Assembly (NCBI GenBank): GCA_965242685.1
Contig: OZ251487.1
Coordinates: forward strand, 620,001-684,000
Reading direction: 5' to 3'
Origin: G965215055 sp965242685
Lineage (GTDB): Bacteria > Pseudomonadota > Gammaproteobacteria > UBA4575
DNA: 64,000 nt
The notes under the pieces are model-generated. The model made no database searches. It had not been told where the DNA came from and saw only the letters and a list, made by a program, of their open reading frames with translations. This document shows positions 52,701 to 61,400 of this stretch, one piece after another. How positions within the stretch are numbered: position 1 is the first letter of the stretch; each line of letters begins with the position of its first letter. The position numbers and the translations under genes are program-made.

Positions 52701-53960
52701 ATGCTAGATCAGAAACTGTTGCGCACCGAGCTTGACGAAGTTTCACGACAATTGGGCCGCCGCGGCTTCTATATCGACAAAGACCGATTCACTGTCTTGG
52801 AACAACGGCGCAGGGAACTACAGGCATTTACGGAAGAGCTGCAAAGCCGGCGTAACAAAAGTTCGAAACGATACGATCGGGGAAAGGACGCCGTGACAGT
52901 AGAGATGAAACAAGTTCTCAAGGCCAAGTTGGCAGAGCTGGATGGGGTACAGTCTGACATCTTCAACTGGATGCTGGAAATACCGAACATCCCCCATAAG
53001 TCTGTACCGGACGGGAAAACGGAACAGGACAATAAAACAATCAGAAAATGGGGGAATATCCCCGATTTTGGCTTTGTACCCCTCGACCACGCCGCTCTGG
53101 GTGAAAGGATGGGTGAGATAGATTTTGAGCGTGCGGCAAAAATCACGGGTAGCCGATTTGTTACGGTGTACGGAAAGTTGGCTAAATTACACCGTGCACT
53201 GATCCAATTCATGCTGGATACGCATATTATCGAGCATGGCTACGAGGAAGTGTATGTTCCCTATATTGTCAACGCCCAGAGTCTTATCGGCACCGGACAA
53301 CTACCGAAGTTTGGAGCGGAGCTTTTCAAACTACAGAAAGATGATGCCAATACCAACAAGGATTACTACTTGATCCCTACCGCTGAAGTTCCCGTAACCA
53401 ATCTTTGGCGCGACCGCATTGCCAAAGAGAAACATTTACCGATCAAATACGTCTGCCATACACCCTGTTTTCGTTCCGAGGCAGGTTCCTATGGCAAAGA
53501 CACCCGCGGCATGGTTCGCCAACACCAGTTTGAGAAAGTAGAGCTGGTGCAACTGGTAAAACCCGGGGCATCATGGCGGGCACTGGAAGAATTGACGCAA
53601 CATGCAGAGGCGGTATTAAAGAAACTGGAACTTCCTTATCGGGTTGTCAGTCTCTGTACCGGCGACCTGGGGTTTGCTTCTGCAAAAACCTACGACATTG
53701 AGGTTTGGCTACCTGGTCAGGGTACGTATCGAGAGATTTCCTCATGCAGCAACTTTCTAGATTTTCAGGCTAGGAGGTTGAAAGCTCGTTGGAAAAATCC
53801 CGCAACCGGGAAAAACGAATTTTTACATACCCTGAACGGTTCCGGTCTGGCCGTGGGCAGAACACTGGTTGCTATCATGGAAAATTATCAAGACAAGCAG
53901 GGCAGGGTTCGTGTCCCTAAAGTTTTAAGATCGTATATGAATGATCGGGAAGCTATTTAA
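52701..53960 (+). CDS. serS: Seryl-tRNA synthetase
   Basis: A class II aminoacyl-tRNA synthetase, 419 residues. An N-terminal coiled-coil arm (residues about 25-100) binds the long variable arm of tRNA-Ser. The core has TAEVPVTNLWRD, the motif 2 region CFRSEAGSYGKDTRGMVRQH and motif 3 LNGSGLAVGRTLVAIMEN. It completes the ftsK-lolA-rarA-serS synteny. A tRNA-Ser gene lies 1.8 kb downstream. Confidence 0.97.
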   Translation: MLDQKLLRTELDEVSRQLGRRGFYIDKDRFTVLEQRRRELQAFTEELQSRRNKSSKRYDRGKDAVTVEMKQVLKAKLAELDGVQSDIFNWMLEIPNIPHKSVPDGKTEQDNKTIRKWGNIPDFGFVPLDHAALGERMGEIDFERAAKITGSRFVTVYGKLAKLHRALIQFMLDTHIIEHGYEEVYVPYIVNAQSLIGTGQLPKFGAELFKLQKDDANTNKDYYLIPTAEVPVTNLWRDRIAKEKHLPIKYVCHTPCFRSEAGSYGKDTRGMVRQHQFEKVELVQLVKPGASWRALEELTQHAEAVLKKLELPYRVVSLCTGDLGFASAKTYDIEVWLPGQGTYREISSCSNFLDFQARRLKARWKNPATGKNEFLHTLNGSGLAVGRTLVAIMENYQDKQGRVRVPKVLRSYMNDREAI

Positions 53961-54034
53961 GATATGCCGAATACCAGTGAACCAAAAAAGTATTTTTGAC
54001 ATAGTATGATTTCAGCTTGCGGGAGAATACACAT

Positions 54035-54520
54035 ATGCCTTCATTTGATGTGGTGTCGGAAGTAGACGGGCATGAGTTGACCAACGCCGTCGACCAAGCC
54101 AACCGTGAGATTGCCAATCGCTATGACTTCAAAGGCTCGGATGCAAAAGTAGTGCAAGAAAATGCCGATTTATACCTTGAAGGGCAGTCGGAATTTCAAC
54201 TGGATCAAGTCTATGACATCCTGGTGAAAAAGATGGCACGGCGTGGCATTGATATAAATTGTATGCAGCGTGGCAAAATAGAAGAAACAAACATGCGTGC
54301 CAGGCAGCTTGTTACCATTCGTCAGGGTATTGACAGGGAAACGGCTACTAAGATGGTCAAGCTGGTCAAAGCTTCCAAACTCAAAGTTCAGACGGCTATA
54401 CAAGGGGATAAGCTACGTATAATCGGCAAAAAACGTGATGACCTTCAAAAGGCAATTACGATCTTGCAAGATGCAGATTTGGGAGGGTTGCCGCTACAAT
54501 TCAATAATTTTCGTGATTGA
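54035..54520 (+). CDS. yajQ: YajQ-family cyclic-di-GMP/nucleotide-binding protein
   Basis: A 161-residue protein with two similar ferredoxin-like domains. MPSFDVVSEVDGHELTNAVD, NRYDFKGSDAKV and the final QDADLGGLPLQFNNFRD are invariant-looking family signatures. Some YajQ homologues bind cyclic di-GMP and act as effectors. GGGAG at 54021-54025 sits nine bases before ATG 54035, which is preferred over the in-frame start at 54017. Confidence 0.95.
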   Translation: MPSFDVVSEVDGHELTNAVDQANREIANRYDFKGSDAKVVQENADLYLEGQSEFQLDQVYDILVKKMARRGIDINCMQRGKIEETNMRARQLVTIRQGIDRETATKMVKLVKASKLKVQTAIQGDKLRIIGKKRDDLQKAITILQDADLGGLPLQFNNFRD

Positions 54521-54536
54521 AATGCTCCCTAGCAGG

Positions 54537-54722
54537 CTAACGGCTTACGATCCACATCAACCCTGCTACAAACAGGACAACCAAACCAATGGGTAGCAAA
54601 AATGCTTGCCAGTCACCTTGTTTGGCGTTCGGGCTATGCTTCAGCCAATATCTTGCCGCTGGAAAGATGAAAGCGATCAGTGCCACGATCAGGACGGCAT
54701 AGCCGATCTTCAACCAGTCCAT
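54537..54722 (-). CDS. Small two-segment membrane protein
   Basis: A 61-residue protein with two hydrophobic segments (IGYAVLIVALIAFIFPAARY and LLPIGLVVLFVAGLMWIV) separated by a polar loop with KHSPNAKQGDW. This hairpin is seen in many short, uncharacterised proteobacterial proteins. It is convergent with yajQ. Its ribosome-binding site is weak. Confidence 0.6.
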   Translation of the reverse strand: MDWLKIGYAVLIVALIAFIFPAARYWLKHSPNAKQGDWQAFLLPIGLVVLFVAGLMWIVSR

Positions 54723-54821
54723 ATCTATTATCGCCTATTCCGCTCCTGTATGCGGCCTCGTTTTAGCACCCACCTTGCACCGCCCACATCCGGGCAGCAC
54801 CCTTACGCTGTAACGATCGAT

Positions 54822-55493
54822 TTAGTCTCTACTGGCAAAACCGAGCAGATGCAGCAGGGCAATAAAAATATTGTAAATGCTCAGGTATATTGAGGTAGTG
54901 GCGAGTACGTAATTCGTTACCCCGCCGTTGATAATGCGGCTGGTATCAAACAAGATGAAGCCACTAAAAATCAAAATAACCACTGCATTGATTGCCAACC
55001 ATAACCCCGGCATTTGTAGGAATAGGCTTGCCAATACGGCCAGTAATACGACGATAAGGCCGGCAAACAAAAAGCCACCCAAAAAACTGAAGTCGCGTTG
55101 ACTTTTCAACGCATACCCGGACAGGCCCAGAAAAATAACTGCGGTGCCGCCCATTGAAGTGGCGATCAATTCGGAGCCGTTGGCCATGCTGAGATAATGA
55201 TTCAGTATCGGCCCCAACCCGAAACCAAGTAGACCGGTAAAGGCAAACACGACACCCACGCCGGCGGCAGATTCCGCGGTGCGCGGCAGCACGAACCAGA
55301 TTAGTCCCAAGGCTCCAAATGAGCATATTAGGCTAACACCGTGGCCAATATTCAGTACGGTTGAAATCATGGCCATAAATGCGCTGAAAATCAGAGTTGC
55401 CGACAATAACGCATAAGTGTTGCGCAACACTTTGTTCGTTGACAAAGTGCTTTCACGAGTAACTCTACTGGCAGGAAATTGAAAATTATCCAT
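54822..55493 (-). CDS. Bax inhibitor-1/YccA-family membrane protein
   Basis: A 223-residue inner-membrane protein with seven hydrophobic segments. The N-terminal tail (FPASRVTRESTLSTNKVLRN) and the last-segment Asp pattern (LFDTSRIINGGVTNYVLATTSIYLSIYNIF) match YccA/YbhL. YccA modulates the FtsH protease in E. coli; relatives act as pH-sensitive calcium leaks. The upstream region contains a short inverted repeat (TTAGAT-CA-ATCTAA at 55584-55597), whose role is unknown. Confidence 0.93.
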   Translation of the reverse strand: MDNFQFPASRVTRESTLSTNKVLRNTYALLSATLIFSAFMAMISTVLNIGHGVSLICSFGALGLIWFVLPRTAESAAGVGVVFAFTGLLGFGLGPILNHYLSMANGSELIATSMGGTAVIFLGLSGYALKSQRDFSFLGGFLFAGLIVVLLAVLASLFLQMPGLWLAINAVVILIFSGFILFDTSRIINGGVTNYVLATTSIYLSIYNIFIALLHLLGFASRD

Positions 55494-55719
55494 AGTGAAT
55501 CGTACTCCGAATCAAGTGATAGTCTATAGTAACTAACATAATGATATTTTGTTCTAATTCAAGCCTATTTGTGTTATTTATTTTTAGATCAATCTAAGGT
55601 TTGATAACTCTGAGTCATTGCTCGGGTCTGTTATCGGTTCGTGGGTAGGCGTTGAAGTAGTCTGTTCACGCTTTGCTGAAACTGGTGCTACAGAAGGGCT
55701 TGGGTTCCTCACATCAAAT

Positions 55720-55807
55720 GGAGAGGTGGCAGAGTGGCTTAATGCGGCGGTCTTGAAAACCGTTGACTCGAAAGGGTCCGGGGGTTCGAATCCCTCCCTC
55801 TCCGCCA
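55720..55807 (+). tRNA. tRNA-Ser (anticodon UGA), CCA encoded
   Basis: An 88-base tRNA gene. The acceptor stem GGAGAGG pairs with CCTCTCC at 55797-55803, followed by discriminator G and encoded CCA (55805-55807). The anticodon loop CTTGAAA gives TGA. A long class II variable arm and the T loop TTCGAAT are present. It reads UCA and other UCN codons. Confidence 0.97.
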
Positions 55808-56020
55808 CCAAGAAATCCCACAGCGTATCCAAGCCTTGGCACGGGCCTCAAACTCTTTATAAGGCGGGGGTACGAAGTTTCATTGTTTGGCTTTCCTTGC
55901 TTCGGTGTCGAACATCTTGCGTGAGTGGTATAGTATCGATTGGTTTTTGCTGAACCCACCCTTGCAGATTTTGCTCCATCATCCCCAATAAAATTCTCTG
56001 TCCGGGATACTTTAGTACGC

Positions 56021-56026
56021 TATAAT
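56021..56026 (+). promoter_or_regulatory. Candidate -10 element for the betaine transporter operon
   Basis: A perfect TATAAT lies about 45 bases before the first proX start codon. A matching -35 about 17 bases upstream is poor (CTGTCC-like), so use may need an activator. The 260-base gap between the tRNA and this gene (55808-56071) shows no other feature I can support. Confidence 0.4.
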
Positions 56027-56071
56027 CCTCTTTGAATAAAGTGTTTTTATGTATTTTAAGAGGAGGGCTTG

Positions 56072-57028
56072 ATGAAGGGCTGCAAACACATAATCGGCTT
56101 CATTGCGGGCATTTGTTTATGGGTGGTCGCGCCCGCACAAGCCTCCGACGTAGTCATAGGTTTGCCAAACTGGGCTTCGGTACAGGCGACCGGCCACATA
56201 CTCAAGGTGGTTCTTGAAGACAATCTCGGGCTTGAGGTTGAGATCGAGAGCAGCACCAATCCGGTTGTATTTGAAGCGATGGATTCCGGTGCTATGCACA
56301 TTCATCCCGAAGTGTGGCTACCCAATCAGAATAACCTTTACAGCAAGTTCGTTAAAGAAAAGGGGACGGTACGAGCAAACCCGAATCCGGTAACTGCCGT
56401 ACAAGGGGTCTGCGTAACCGCAGATACCGCCAAACGCACGGGCATTACCAGTCTCGTAGAATTGTCCGACCCGGACATGGCGAAGAAATTTGACAGTGAC
56501 GGGGACGGCAAGGGCGAGATATGGATCGGCGCCTCTGGTTGGGCCTCCACCAATATAGAGAAAATTCGCGCCAGGTCTTATGGATATAACCAAACTATGC
56601 ATCTCAAAGAAATAGATGAGGCGTTGGCCATGGAAGAAGTCGATACTGCGGTGATCAAGCAAGAGAACATTGTTTTCTTTTGCTACTCCCCGCATCAGAT
56701 GGTTGTGCAATGGGACCTAGTTATGTTGAAAGAGCCGGCTTACGATCCTTCCAAGTGGAATATTATCCAACCCACCGATGATCCGGATTGGCTGGAGAAA
56801 TCTTTTGCTATGACCGCCTGGGACACGGCATATCTGCATATATGTTACGCAACTCGGTTGGAGTCTCTGCAACCGGCGGTGGTAGAAATATTAAAGAAGG
56901 TCAAACTAGATGCCGACATTCTTATTGACATGAGTTACGTATTAGCAGTACAGAAGAAGGACCCGGAGGAATTCGCCAAGCAATGGGTTGCGGAAAACTC
57001 TGGCCAGGTGGATAGCTGGTTGCAATAG
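56072..57028 (+). CDS. Glycine betaine-type ABC transporter substrate-binding protein (first copy)
   Basis: A 318-residue periplasmic ProX/OpuAC-type protein with a signal peptide (IIGFIAGICLWVVAPAQAS). Typical stretches are DVVIGLPNWASVQATGHIL, GAMHIHPEVWLPNQNN and IIQPTDDPDWLEKSFA. Tryptophans in these segments could form the aromatic cage for a quaternary ammonium group. A loop DSDGDGKGEIWIG looks like a calcium-binding DxDxDG motif. ATG 56072 has AGGAGGG just upstream. It is the first gene of the transporter operon; betaine, choline or a related compound is the likely ligand. Confidence 0.88.
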   Translation: MKGCKHIIGFIAGICLWVVAPAQASDVVIGLPNWASVQATGHILKVVLEDNLGLEVEIESSTNPVVFEAMDSGAMHIHPEVWLPNQNNLYSKFVKEKGTVRANPNPVTAVQGVCVTADTAKRTGITSLVELSDPDMAKKFDSDGDGKGEIWIGASGWASTNIEKIRARSYGYNQTMHLKEIDEALAMEEVDTAVIKQENIVFFCYSPHQMVVQWDLVMLKEPAYDPSKWNIIQPTDDPDWLEKSFAMTAWDTAYLHICYATRLESLQPAVVEILKKVKLDADILIDMSYVLAVQKKDPEEFAKQWVAENSGQVDSWLQ

Positions 57029-57062
57029 GGCAAGTCTTACTCGCTTTTTTCTTTACCCATAT

Positions 57063-57077
57063 GGGGGGGGGGGGGGG
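57063..57077 (+). repeat. G15 homopolymer in the leader of the second proX gene
   Basis: Fifteen consecutive G bases end nine bases before ATG 57087, exactly where a Shine-Dalgarno sequence should be. They could pair with the 16S rRNA anti-SD through G-C and G-U pairs. The 5' end overlaps a perfect CCCATATGGG palindrome (57056-57065). Its length is probably unstable by slippage, and it is also a place for assembly error. Confidence 0.92.
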
Positions 57078-57086
57078 CAGTATCCA

Positions 57087-58052
57087 ATGAAATACCACAG
57101 TTATATAGCCAGTTTTATCGCCGGTATAGGTCTGATAGTGGCCGCGGCCATTCCTGCACAAGCCGCCGATATAGTGATAGGGGTGCCGAATTGGCCTTCG
57201 GCACAAGTGGTCAGCCACATATTAAAAATTGTTCTTGAAGACCGTATCGGGCTTGAAGTTAAACTCGAAGAAGGCACCAACCAGACCATATTTGAAGGGA
57301 TGGATTCCGGCTCCATACACATTCACCCCGAGGGATGGCTCCCCAATCAGAACAACTTTTACAATAAGTTCGTTAAAGAGAGGCAAACGGTACGTATAAC
57401 TCCCGACCCGATAATTATCGCCTTGCAGGGAATATGTGTGACTAAGGGTACTGCCGAACGCACGGGTATTACTCGGCTTGCGGAGCTTTCCGACCCGGAC
57501 ATGGCAAAAAAATTTGACAGCGATGGGGATGGCAAAGGTGAGATTTGGATAGGTTTTTCTGAATGGAATTCCACACGCATAGAGGAAATTCGTGCCAAGT
57601 CGTATGGATATGACAAAACGATGTATCTTGAAGAAATGGCAGAATTCCCTGCCATTGAAAAAATAAGAACCGCATTGGCTCAGAAGCGAAATGTCGTTTT
57701 TTTCTGTTATCTCCCGAATCAGGCATTTGTAGAGTGGGAAGTAGTCATGCTGAAAGAGCAACCTCATGATCCTTCCAAATGGAATATTATCCTACCCCCC
57801 GATGATCCGGACTGGCTGGAGAAATCCTTTGCTACGACTGCCTGGGACAAGACATACATACATATATTCTACGCAAGTCAACTGGAATCCTTGCGGCCGG
57901 CAGCAGTAGAAATGCTGAAAAATTTTAGGCTGGATGCTGAAACTTATACCTACATGAGCCACTTAGCGACAACGCAAGGGCAGCACCCGGAGGAGGTCGC
58001 CAGAAATTGGATGGCAAAACACCCTGACTGGATCGATAGCTGGCTGCCATAA
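57087..58052 (+). CDS. Glycine betaine-type ABC transporter substrate-binding protein (second copy)
   Basis: A 321-residue paralogue of the preceding protein, with its own signal peptide (SFIAGIGLIVAAAIPAQAA). The two share most of the backbone, for example ELSDPDMAKKFDSDGDGKGE and DDPDWLEKSFA. They differ around likely ligand loops (GASGWAS versus GFSEWNS; HPEVWLP versus HPEGWLP), suggesting a different ligand or affinity. I use ATG 57087; the frame stays open upstream through the G15 run, but no sensible start lies there. The G run takes the place of the ribosome-binding site. Confidence 0.87.
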   Translation: MKYHSYIASFIAGIGLIVAAAIPAQAADIVIGVPNWPSAQVVSHILKIVLEDRIGLEVKLEEGTNQTIFEGMDSGSIHIHPEGWLPNQNNFYNKFVKERQTVRITPDPIIIALQGICVTKGTAERTGITRLAELSDPDMAKKFDSDGDGKGEIWIGFSEWNSTRIEEIRAKSYGYDKTMYLEEMAEFPAIEKIRTALAQKRNVVFFCYLPNQAFVEWEVVMLKEQPHDPSKWNIILPPDDPDWLEKSFATTAWDKTYIHIFYASQLESLRPAAVEMLKNFRLDAETYTYMSHLATTQGQHPEEVARNWMAKHPDWIDSWLP

Positions 58053-58097
58053 ATATGCTTCATCACTGCCATACGTAATGACGTTTGGAGAAATATT

Positions 58098-58949
58098 GTG
58101 AGTGATAGCGCCATTGTCCTGAAAAATATATGGAAAATCTTCGGTGACAGGTCGGCACAAGCCATGGAAGCTATCGCTAACCATGACTTAAGCAAACAAG
58201 ACGTATTGGCACAATTCGACTGTGTCGTCGGTGTTGCGGACTGTTCGCTGTCGGTTCATCGAGGAGAGATATTTTGCATCATGGGGCTTTCCGGGTGCGG
58301 AAAATCCACCATTGTTCGCCATTTAAACCGATTGATTGAACCGACCTCCGGCAGCGTCACCGTGCTGGAGAAAGACATGCTGGCATTGAATGCCGCCGAG
58401 TTGCGGCAGATGCGTACCCGGCATATTGGCATGGCGTTTCAGCACGTGGCGTTGTTACCCCACCGCACGGTACGTGACAATGTGGCCTTTCCGTTGCAAA
58501 TTCAGAAGATGCCGAAGTTTGCACGTTGGGAAATATCGCAGAAATATATTGATCTTGTTGACCTGACTGGTTATGAAGATCGGTTTCCAAGCGAATTATC
58601 CGGTGGTATGCAGCAGCGTGTCGGCCTGGCGCGAGCCTTGGCTTCAGACCCCGAAGTGCTATTGATGGACGAGCCTTTCTCGGCATTGGACCCGCTGATT
58701 CGGCGACAGTTACAAGAAAAATTTATCGCATTGTCGGCGAAATTGCAGAAGACCACAGTTTTCATCACGCATGACCTGGACGAGGCAGTTCGTATCGGCA
58801 ATCGAATTGCCATTATGAAGGACGGCCGTATTATTCAAATGGACACACCGAAAGAAATTCTCAACAACCCGGTCAACGACTACATCAGAAGCTTTATTGA
58901 AGGCACTTCCATGCCTGGGCGGGAAGATTCCCGTAAAGACAGGGCATGA
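58098..58949 (+). CDS. proV: Glycine betaine-type ABC transporter ATP-binding protein (ProV-like)
   Basis: A 283-residue ABC ATPase. Walker A is IMGLSGCGKSTIVRHLN, the Q loop AFQHVALLPHRTV, the signature LSGGMQQRVGLARALA, Walker B VLLMDEPFSALDPL and the H loop ITHDLDEAVRIG. The N-terminus (VLKNIWKIFGDRSAQAME) is that of ProV. The C-terminal CBS domains that sense ionic strength in ProV/OpuAA are missing: the protein stops about 115 residues short of E. coli ProV (400). The start is GTG 58098 with TTGGAG upstream; its end overlaps proW by four bases. Confidence 0.93.
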   Translation: MSDSAIVLKNIWKIFGDRSAQAMEAIANHDLSKQDVLAQFDCVVGVADCSLSVHRGEIFCIMGLSGCGKSTIVRHLNRLIEPTSGSVTVLEKDMLALNAAELRQMRTRHIGMAFQHVALLPHRTVRDNVAFPLQIQKMPKFARWEISQKYIDLVDLTGYEDRFPSELSGGMQQRVGLARALASDPEVLLMDEPFSALDPLIRRQLQEKFIALSAKLQKTTVFITHDLDEAVRIGNRIAIMKDGRIIQMDTPKEILNNPVNDYIRSFIEGTSMPGREDSRKDRA

Positions 58950-60502
58950 CTGAAAAACAAGCGTGCGGCTTTGTAAGCTCGGTTGAAAAATTTACCGTCC
59001 GGCGAACCGATTACTACAGTCGTGTCTTTGCCACCATCGAAAAGACCAGAGGTATCCCTCGCACCTGGAATACGATGGCCGCATTGTTTGGCCCGTTTTG
59101 GGCCGCCGCGCGAGGATGTTGGGGATTCTTCTGGATGTTCATGGTGCTGGAGCTTTTTGCCCTGGTACAAATTTGTCGCGGCCTGTTTGCCGATTTAGGC
59201 GCCGATAGTATTGCCCGCTATGAGAAATTGATGGCCAACATTGCCCATCGTCAAGAACAGGCCGCCATGATGTTGGCCGCGGGGGATGAGCAAGGCGCCG
59301 AGACAGCGCGCAAGGTGGCGGAAAACCTGTCTCGAGTTGCTGCCGAAACCTTGGAAAGTGCAAAGCTGGCCGCCGGTGAAGCGACTTGGCTGTTGTCGGT
59401 GGGGCTGGTACTGATGTTGACGATCAAGCTGGTGGAAGGGGTCTATGCCAATATCACCTATGAAAAACAATATTTGCGCTGGCGCGTCAATCCATCCATC
59501 CAGGCGGGGTTGAAGCTGTCCAGTACGATCTACGGCATCCTTATGGCCATTGCCATCTGGCCCCTCACCTTGCTCCGATTCACGTCTTCCCACCCCGATG
59601 CAATTGTTCATAAGCTGACGGGTGGAATCTTTGGCGAGAAGTTTTCGATCACCCGATTCCCCGTAGAAAAAGAGCTATTCTCTGCCGTGGCGGTAAGCGG
59701 TGACGCCTGGTTTGACTGGTTGGCGAGTCACTTTGGACACGTTTTCCGTGGCGTAACTACTGTTATCCGCAGTATTATCAACGGACTCGAAGTAGTCCTC
59801 ATAGAAACACCCTGGCCGGTGGTAATGGTAGTGATAATAGCGATTGCATTTCGTCTTGCCGGAGTTAGGGTAGCTATTTTTACCGCCGCCTCACTGGCCT
59901 ATCTGGCATTTATGGGGTTATGGGAGATTTCCATGATTACTGTGGCCTTGATCGGCGCCGGCGCGGCAATATCCATTATCTTTGGTATTCCTCTTGGCAT
60001 ATGGTGTGGGAAAAGTCGTCGTGCTTATGCCGCCGCCGAACCGGTCTTGGACCTCATGCAAACGATGCCCGCTTTTGTCTATCTAATTCCCATTATCGCC
60101 TTTTTCGGTACGGGCAAACCACCGGGGGTATTGGCTACCGTCATCTTTGCCATGCCGCCGGTCGTTCGATTGACAGCCCTGGGTGTGCGCGGGGTGCCGG
60201 AAGACACCAAGGAAGCCGCCATCGCTTTCGGCTGCTCCTCCTGGGGGTTGCTTCGTAACGTAGAAATTCCACTGGCCATGCCTTCCATTATGACCGGTAT
60301 CAATCAGACCATACTGATGAGTCTTTCCATGGTCGTCATTGCCTCACTGATCGGGGCCGAAGGGCTGGGGGCACTGATCCTCCAGGCATTGCAATATGCT
60401 GCAAAAGGGCAGGGCCTGCTCGCCGGCCTGGCCATATTGCTCTGTGCCATGGTTATCGATCGCATTGCCCAAGGTGCTTATCGAAAACGAAAAAAGCTTT
60501 AG
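58946..60502 (+). CDS. proW: Glycine betaine-type ABC transporter permease with N-terminal extension (ProW-like)
   Basis: A 518-residue permease. The C-terminal 260 residues are a standard ProW/OpuAB domain, with the coupling loop GVRGVPEDTKEAAIAFGCSSWGLL split over the EAA motif and LIGAEGLGALILQALQYAAKG near the end. The first 250 residues are extra: an amphipathic start, a Trp/Phe-rich membrane stretch (NTMAALFGPFWAAARGCWGF, DUF2628-like in pattern), a probable coiled coil (residues about 85-140) and two more hydrophobic segments. It is ATGA-coupled to proV. The extension may take over regulation from the missing CBS domains, which is inference. Confidence 0.9.
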   Translation: MTEKQACGFVSSVEKFTVRRTDYYSRVFATIEKTRGIPRTWNTMAALFGPFWAAARGCWGFFWMFMVLELFALVQICRGLFADLGADSIARYEKLMANIAHRQEQAAMMLAAGDEQGAETARKVAENLSRVAAETLESAKLAAGEATWLLSVGLVLMLTIKLVEGVYANITYEKQYLRWRVNPSIQAGLKLSSTIYGILMAIAIWPLTLLRFTSSHPDAIVHKLTGGIFGEKFSITRFPVEKELFSAVAVSGDAWFDWLASHFGHVFRGVTTVIRSIINGLEVVLIETPWPVVMVVIIAIAFRLAGVRVAIFTAASLAYLAFMGLWEISMITVALIGAGAAISIIFGIPLGIWCGKSRRAYAAAEPVLDLMQTMPAFVYLIPIIAFFGTGKPPGVLATVIFAMPPVVRLTALGVRGVPEDTKEAAIAFGCSSWGLLRNVEIPLAMPSIMTGINQTILMSLSMVVIASLIGAEGLGALILQALQYAAKGQGLLAGLAILLCAMVIDRIAQGAYRKRKKL

Positions 60503-60564
60503 TATTATAGCTGGACAAGTGGAGCTCGGTAACAGGTGATCAAGAGAAGAGGAGGGTACTTTTC

Positions 60565-61350
60565 ATGCAACGGAACTCATGTATCAAGTGGACACTTTTG
60601 CGTCTATCGATCACGGCAATATTGCTGACAAATCTAATAGCGGTAGAAGCCGGCGCACGGGAAGGGCGCTTTTATATGGGAATCGGGTGGACCGCGGACT
60701 CCCAGGACGCGCGCTATCACAAAAGCGTTTACATTGGTGAAGGCTTTGCCGAAGGCACGGGTACCGGTGACTCATCCGGTGCAGAGGAAACCGTTTATGG
60801 TATGGGCGCCCTAATCGGCTATCGTTGGCCGCTGTTCGGTGGCGACAATCTTTACCTAAGTGGCGAAATTGACATCGCCCATCACAGAGGCACGTTGCGC
60901 GGCAACCTGGATGGAACGGGGCGGCAATTTCGGGATACTTGGCCCGAAGCCTGGTCTTTAGAGAAAGACTACAGCTATGGACTAACTTTGAAACTTGGCG
61001 GGACGCCGAAGGGGTCCAACCTTAGTCTGTATACATTGGCGGGAGTTCGCAATATCCGGATGGATTTTACGATTAAACAAACCGCTGGCTGTTCACCCGG
61101 TCTACTACCGTGTCCGCCTTATCCCTCGACCATTTTCACTCTGAAACGCGACCGGGATTTCACTGCATGGGTGTTGGGTATGGGTCTGGAAAAGCGGATC
61201 GGCAAATCCACGGCGCTGCAGCTGGAGGCACGTTATACCGATTATTCGCGCAAAAGCTGGAACCGGTTTGCCGACCCGGAAGTCGTTATTCCGTCAGCCC
61301 TGAACGGGCATGAGACCGGGCTTGCCTTGCGGTGGGTACGATATTTTTGA
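60565..61350 (+). CDS. Outer-membrane beta-barrel protein
   Basis: A 261-residue protein with a signal peptide (SITAILLTNLIAVEAGAREG) and alternating amphipathic strands rich in Gly and aromatics (GRFYMGIGWTADSQDAR; YSYGLTLKLGG). It ends ETGLALRWVRYF with a C-terminal Phe, the usual signal for BAM insertion. The size suggests an eight-stranded OmpA/OmpW-like barrel. A strong GAGGAGG lies before the ATG. It follows proW by 62 bases; whether it serves the transporter is unknown. Confidence 0.8.
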   Translation: MQRNSCIKWTLLRLSITAILLTNLIAVEAGAREGRFYMGIGWTADSQDARYHKSVYIGEGFAEGTGTGDSSGAEETVYGMGALIGYRWPLFGGDNLYLSGEIDIAHHRGTLRGNLDGTGRQFRDTWPEAWSLEKDYSYGLTLKLGGTPKGSNLSLYTLAGVRNIRMDFTIKQTAGCSPGLLPCPPYPSTIFTLKRDRDFTAWVLGMGLEKRIGKSTALQLEARYTDYSRKSWNRFADPEVVIPSALNGHETGLALRWVRYF

Positions 61351-61400
61351 TGCGTGGTATTCCATCACGCCAAAGCTGGTAAGTTGCCGTAAGTATCCGT

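Noticed and set aside
55584..55597. TTAGAT-CA-ATCTAA inverted repeat upstream of the BI-1 gene as an FNR-type box
   Set aside because: The half-sites do not match TTGAT-N4-ATCAA; too short to claim an operator.
55720..56071. tRNA-Ser as an integration site for a downstream island
   Set aside because: I found no integrase gene and no repeat of the tRNA 3' end downstream in the window.
56988..57086. Upstream extension of the second binding-protein gene through the G15 run
   Set aside because: It would overlap the first gene, lacks a plausible start, and would bury the signal peptide.
61352..61372. GCGTG...CACGC hairpin after the outer-membrane barrel gene as a terminator
   Set aside because: The stem is only five pairs and no T run follows.
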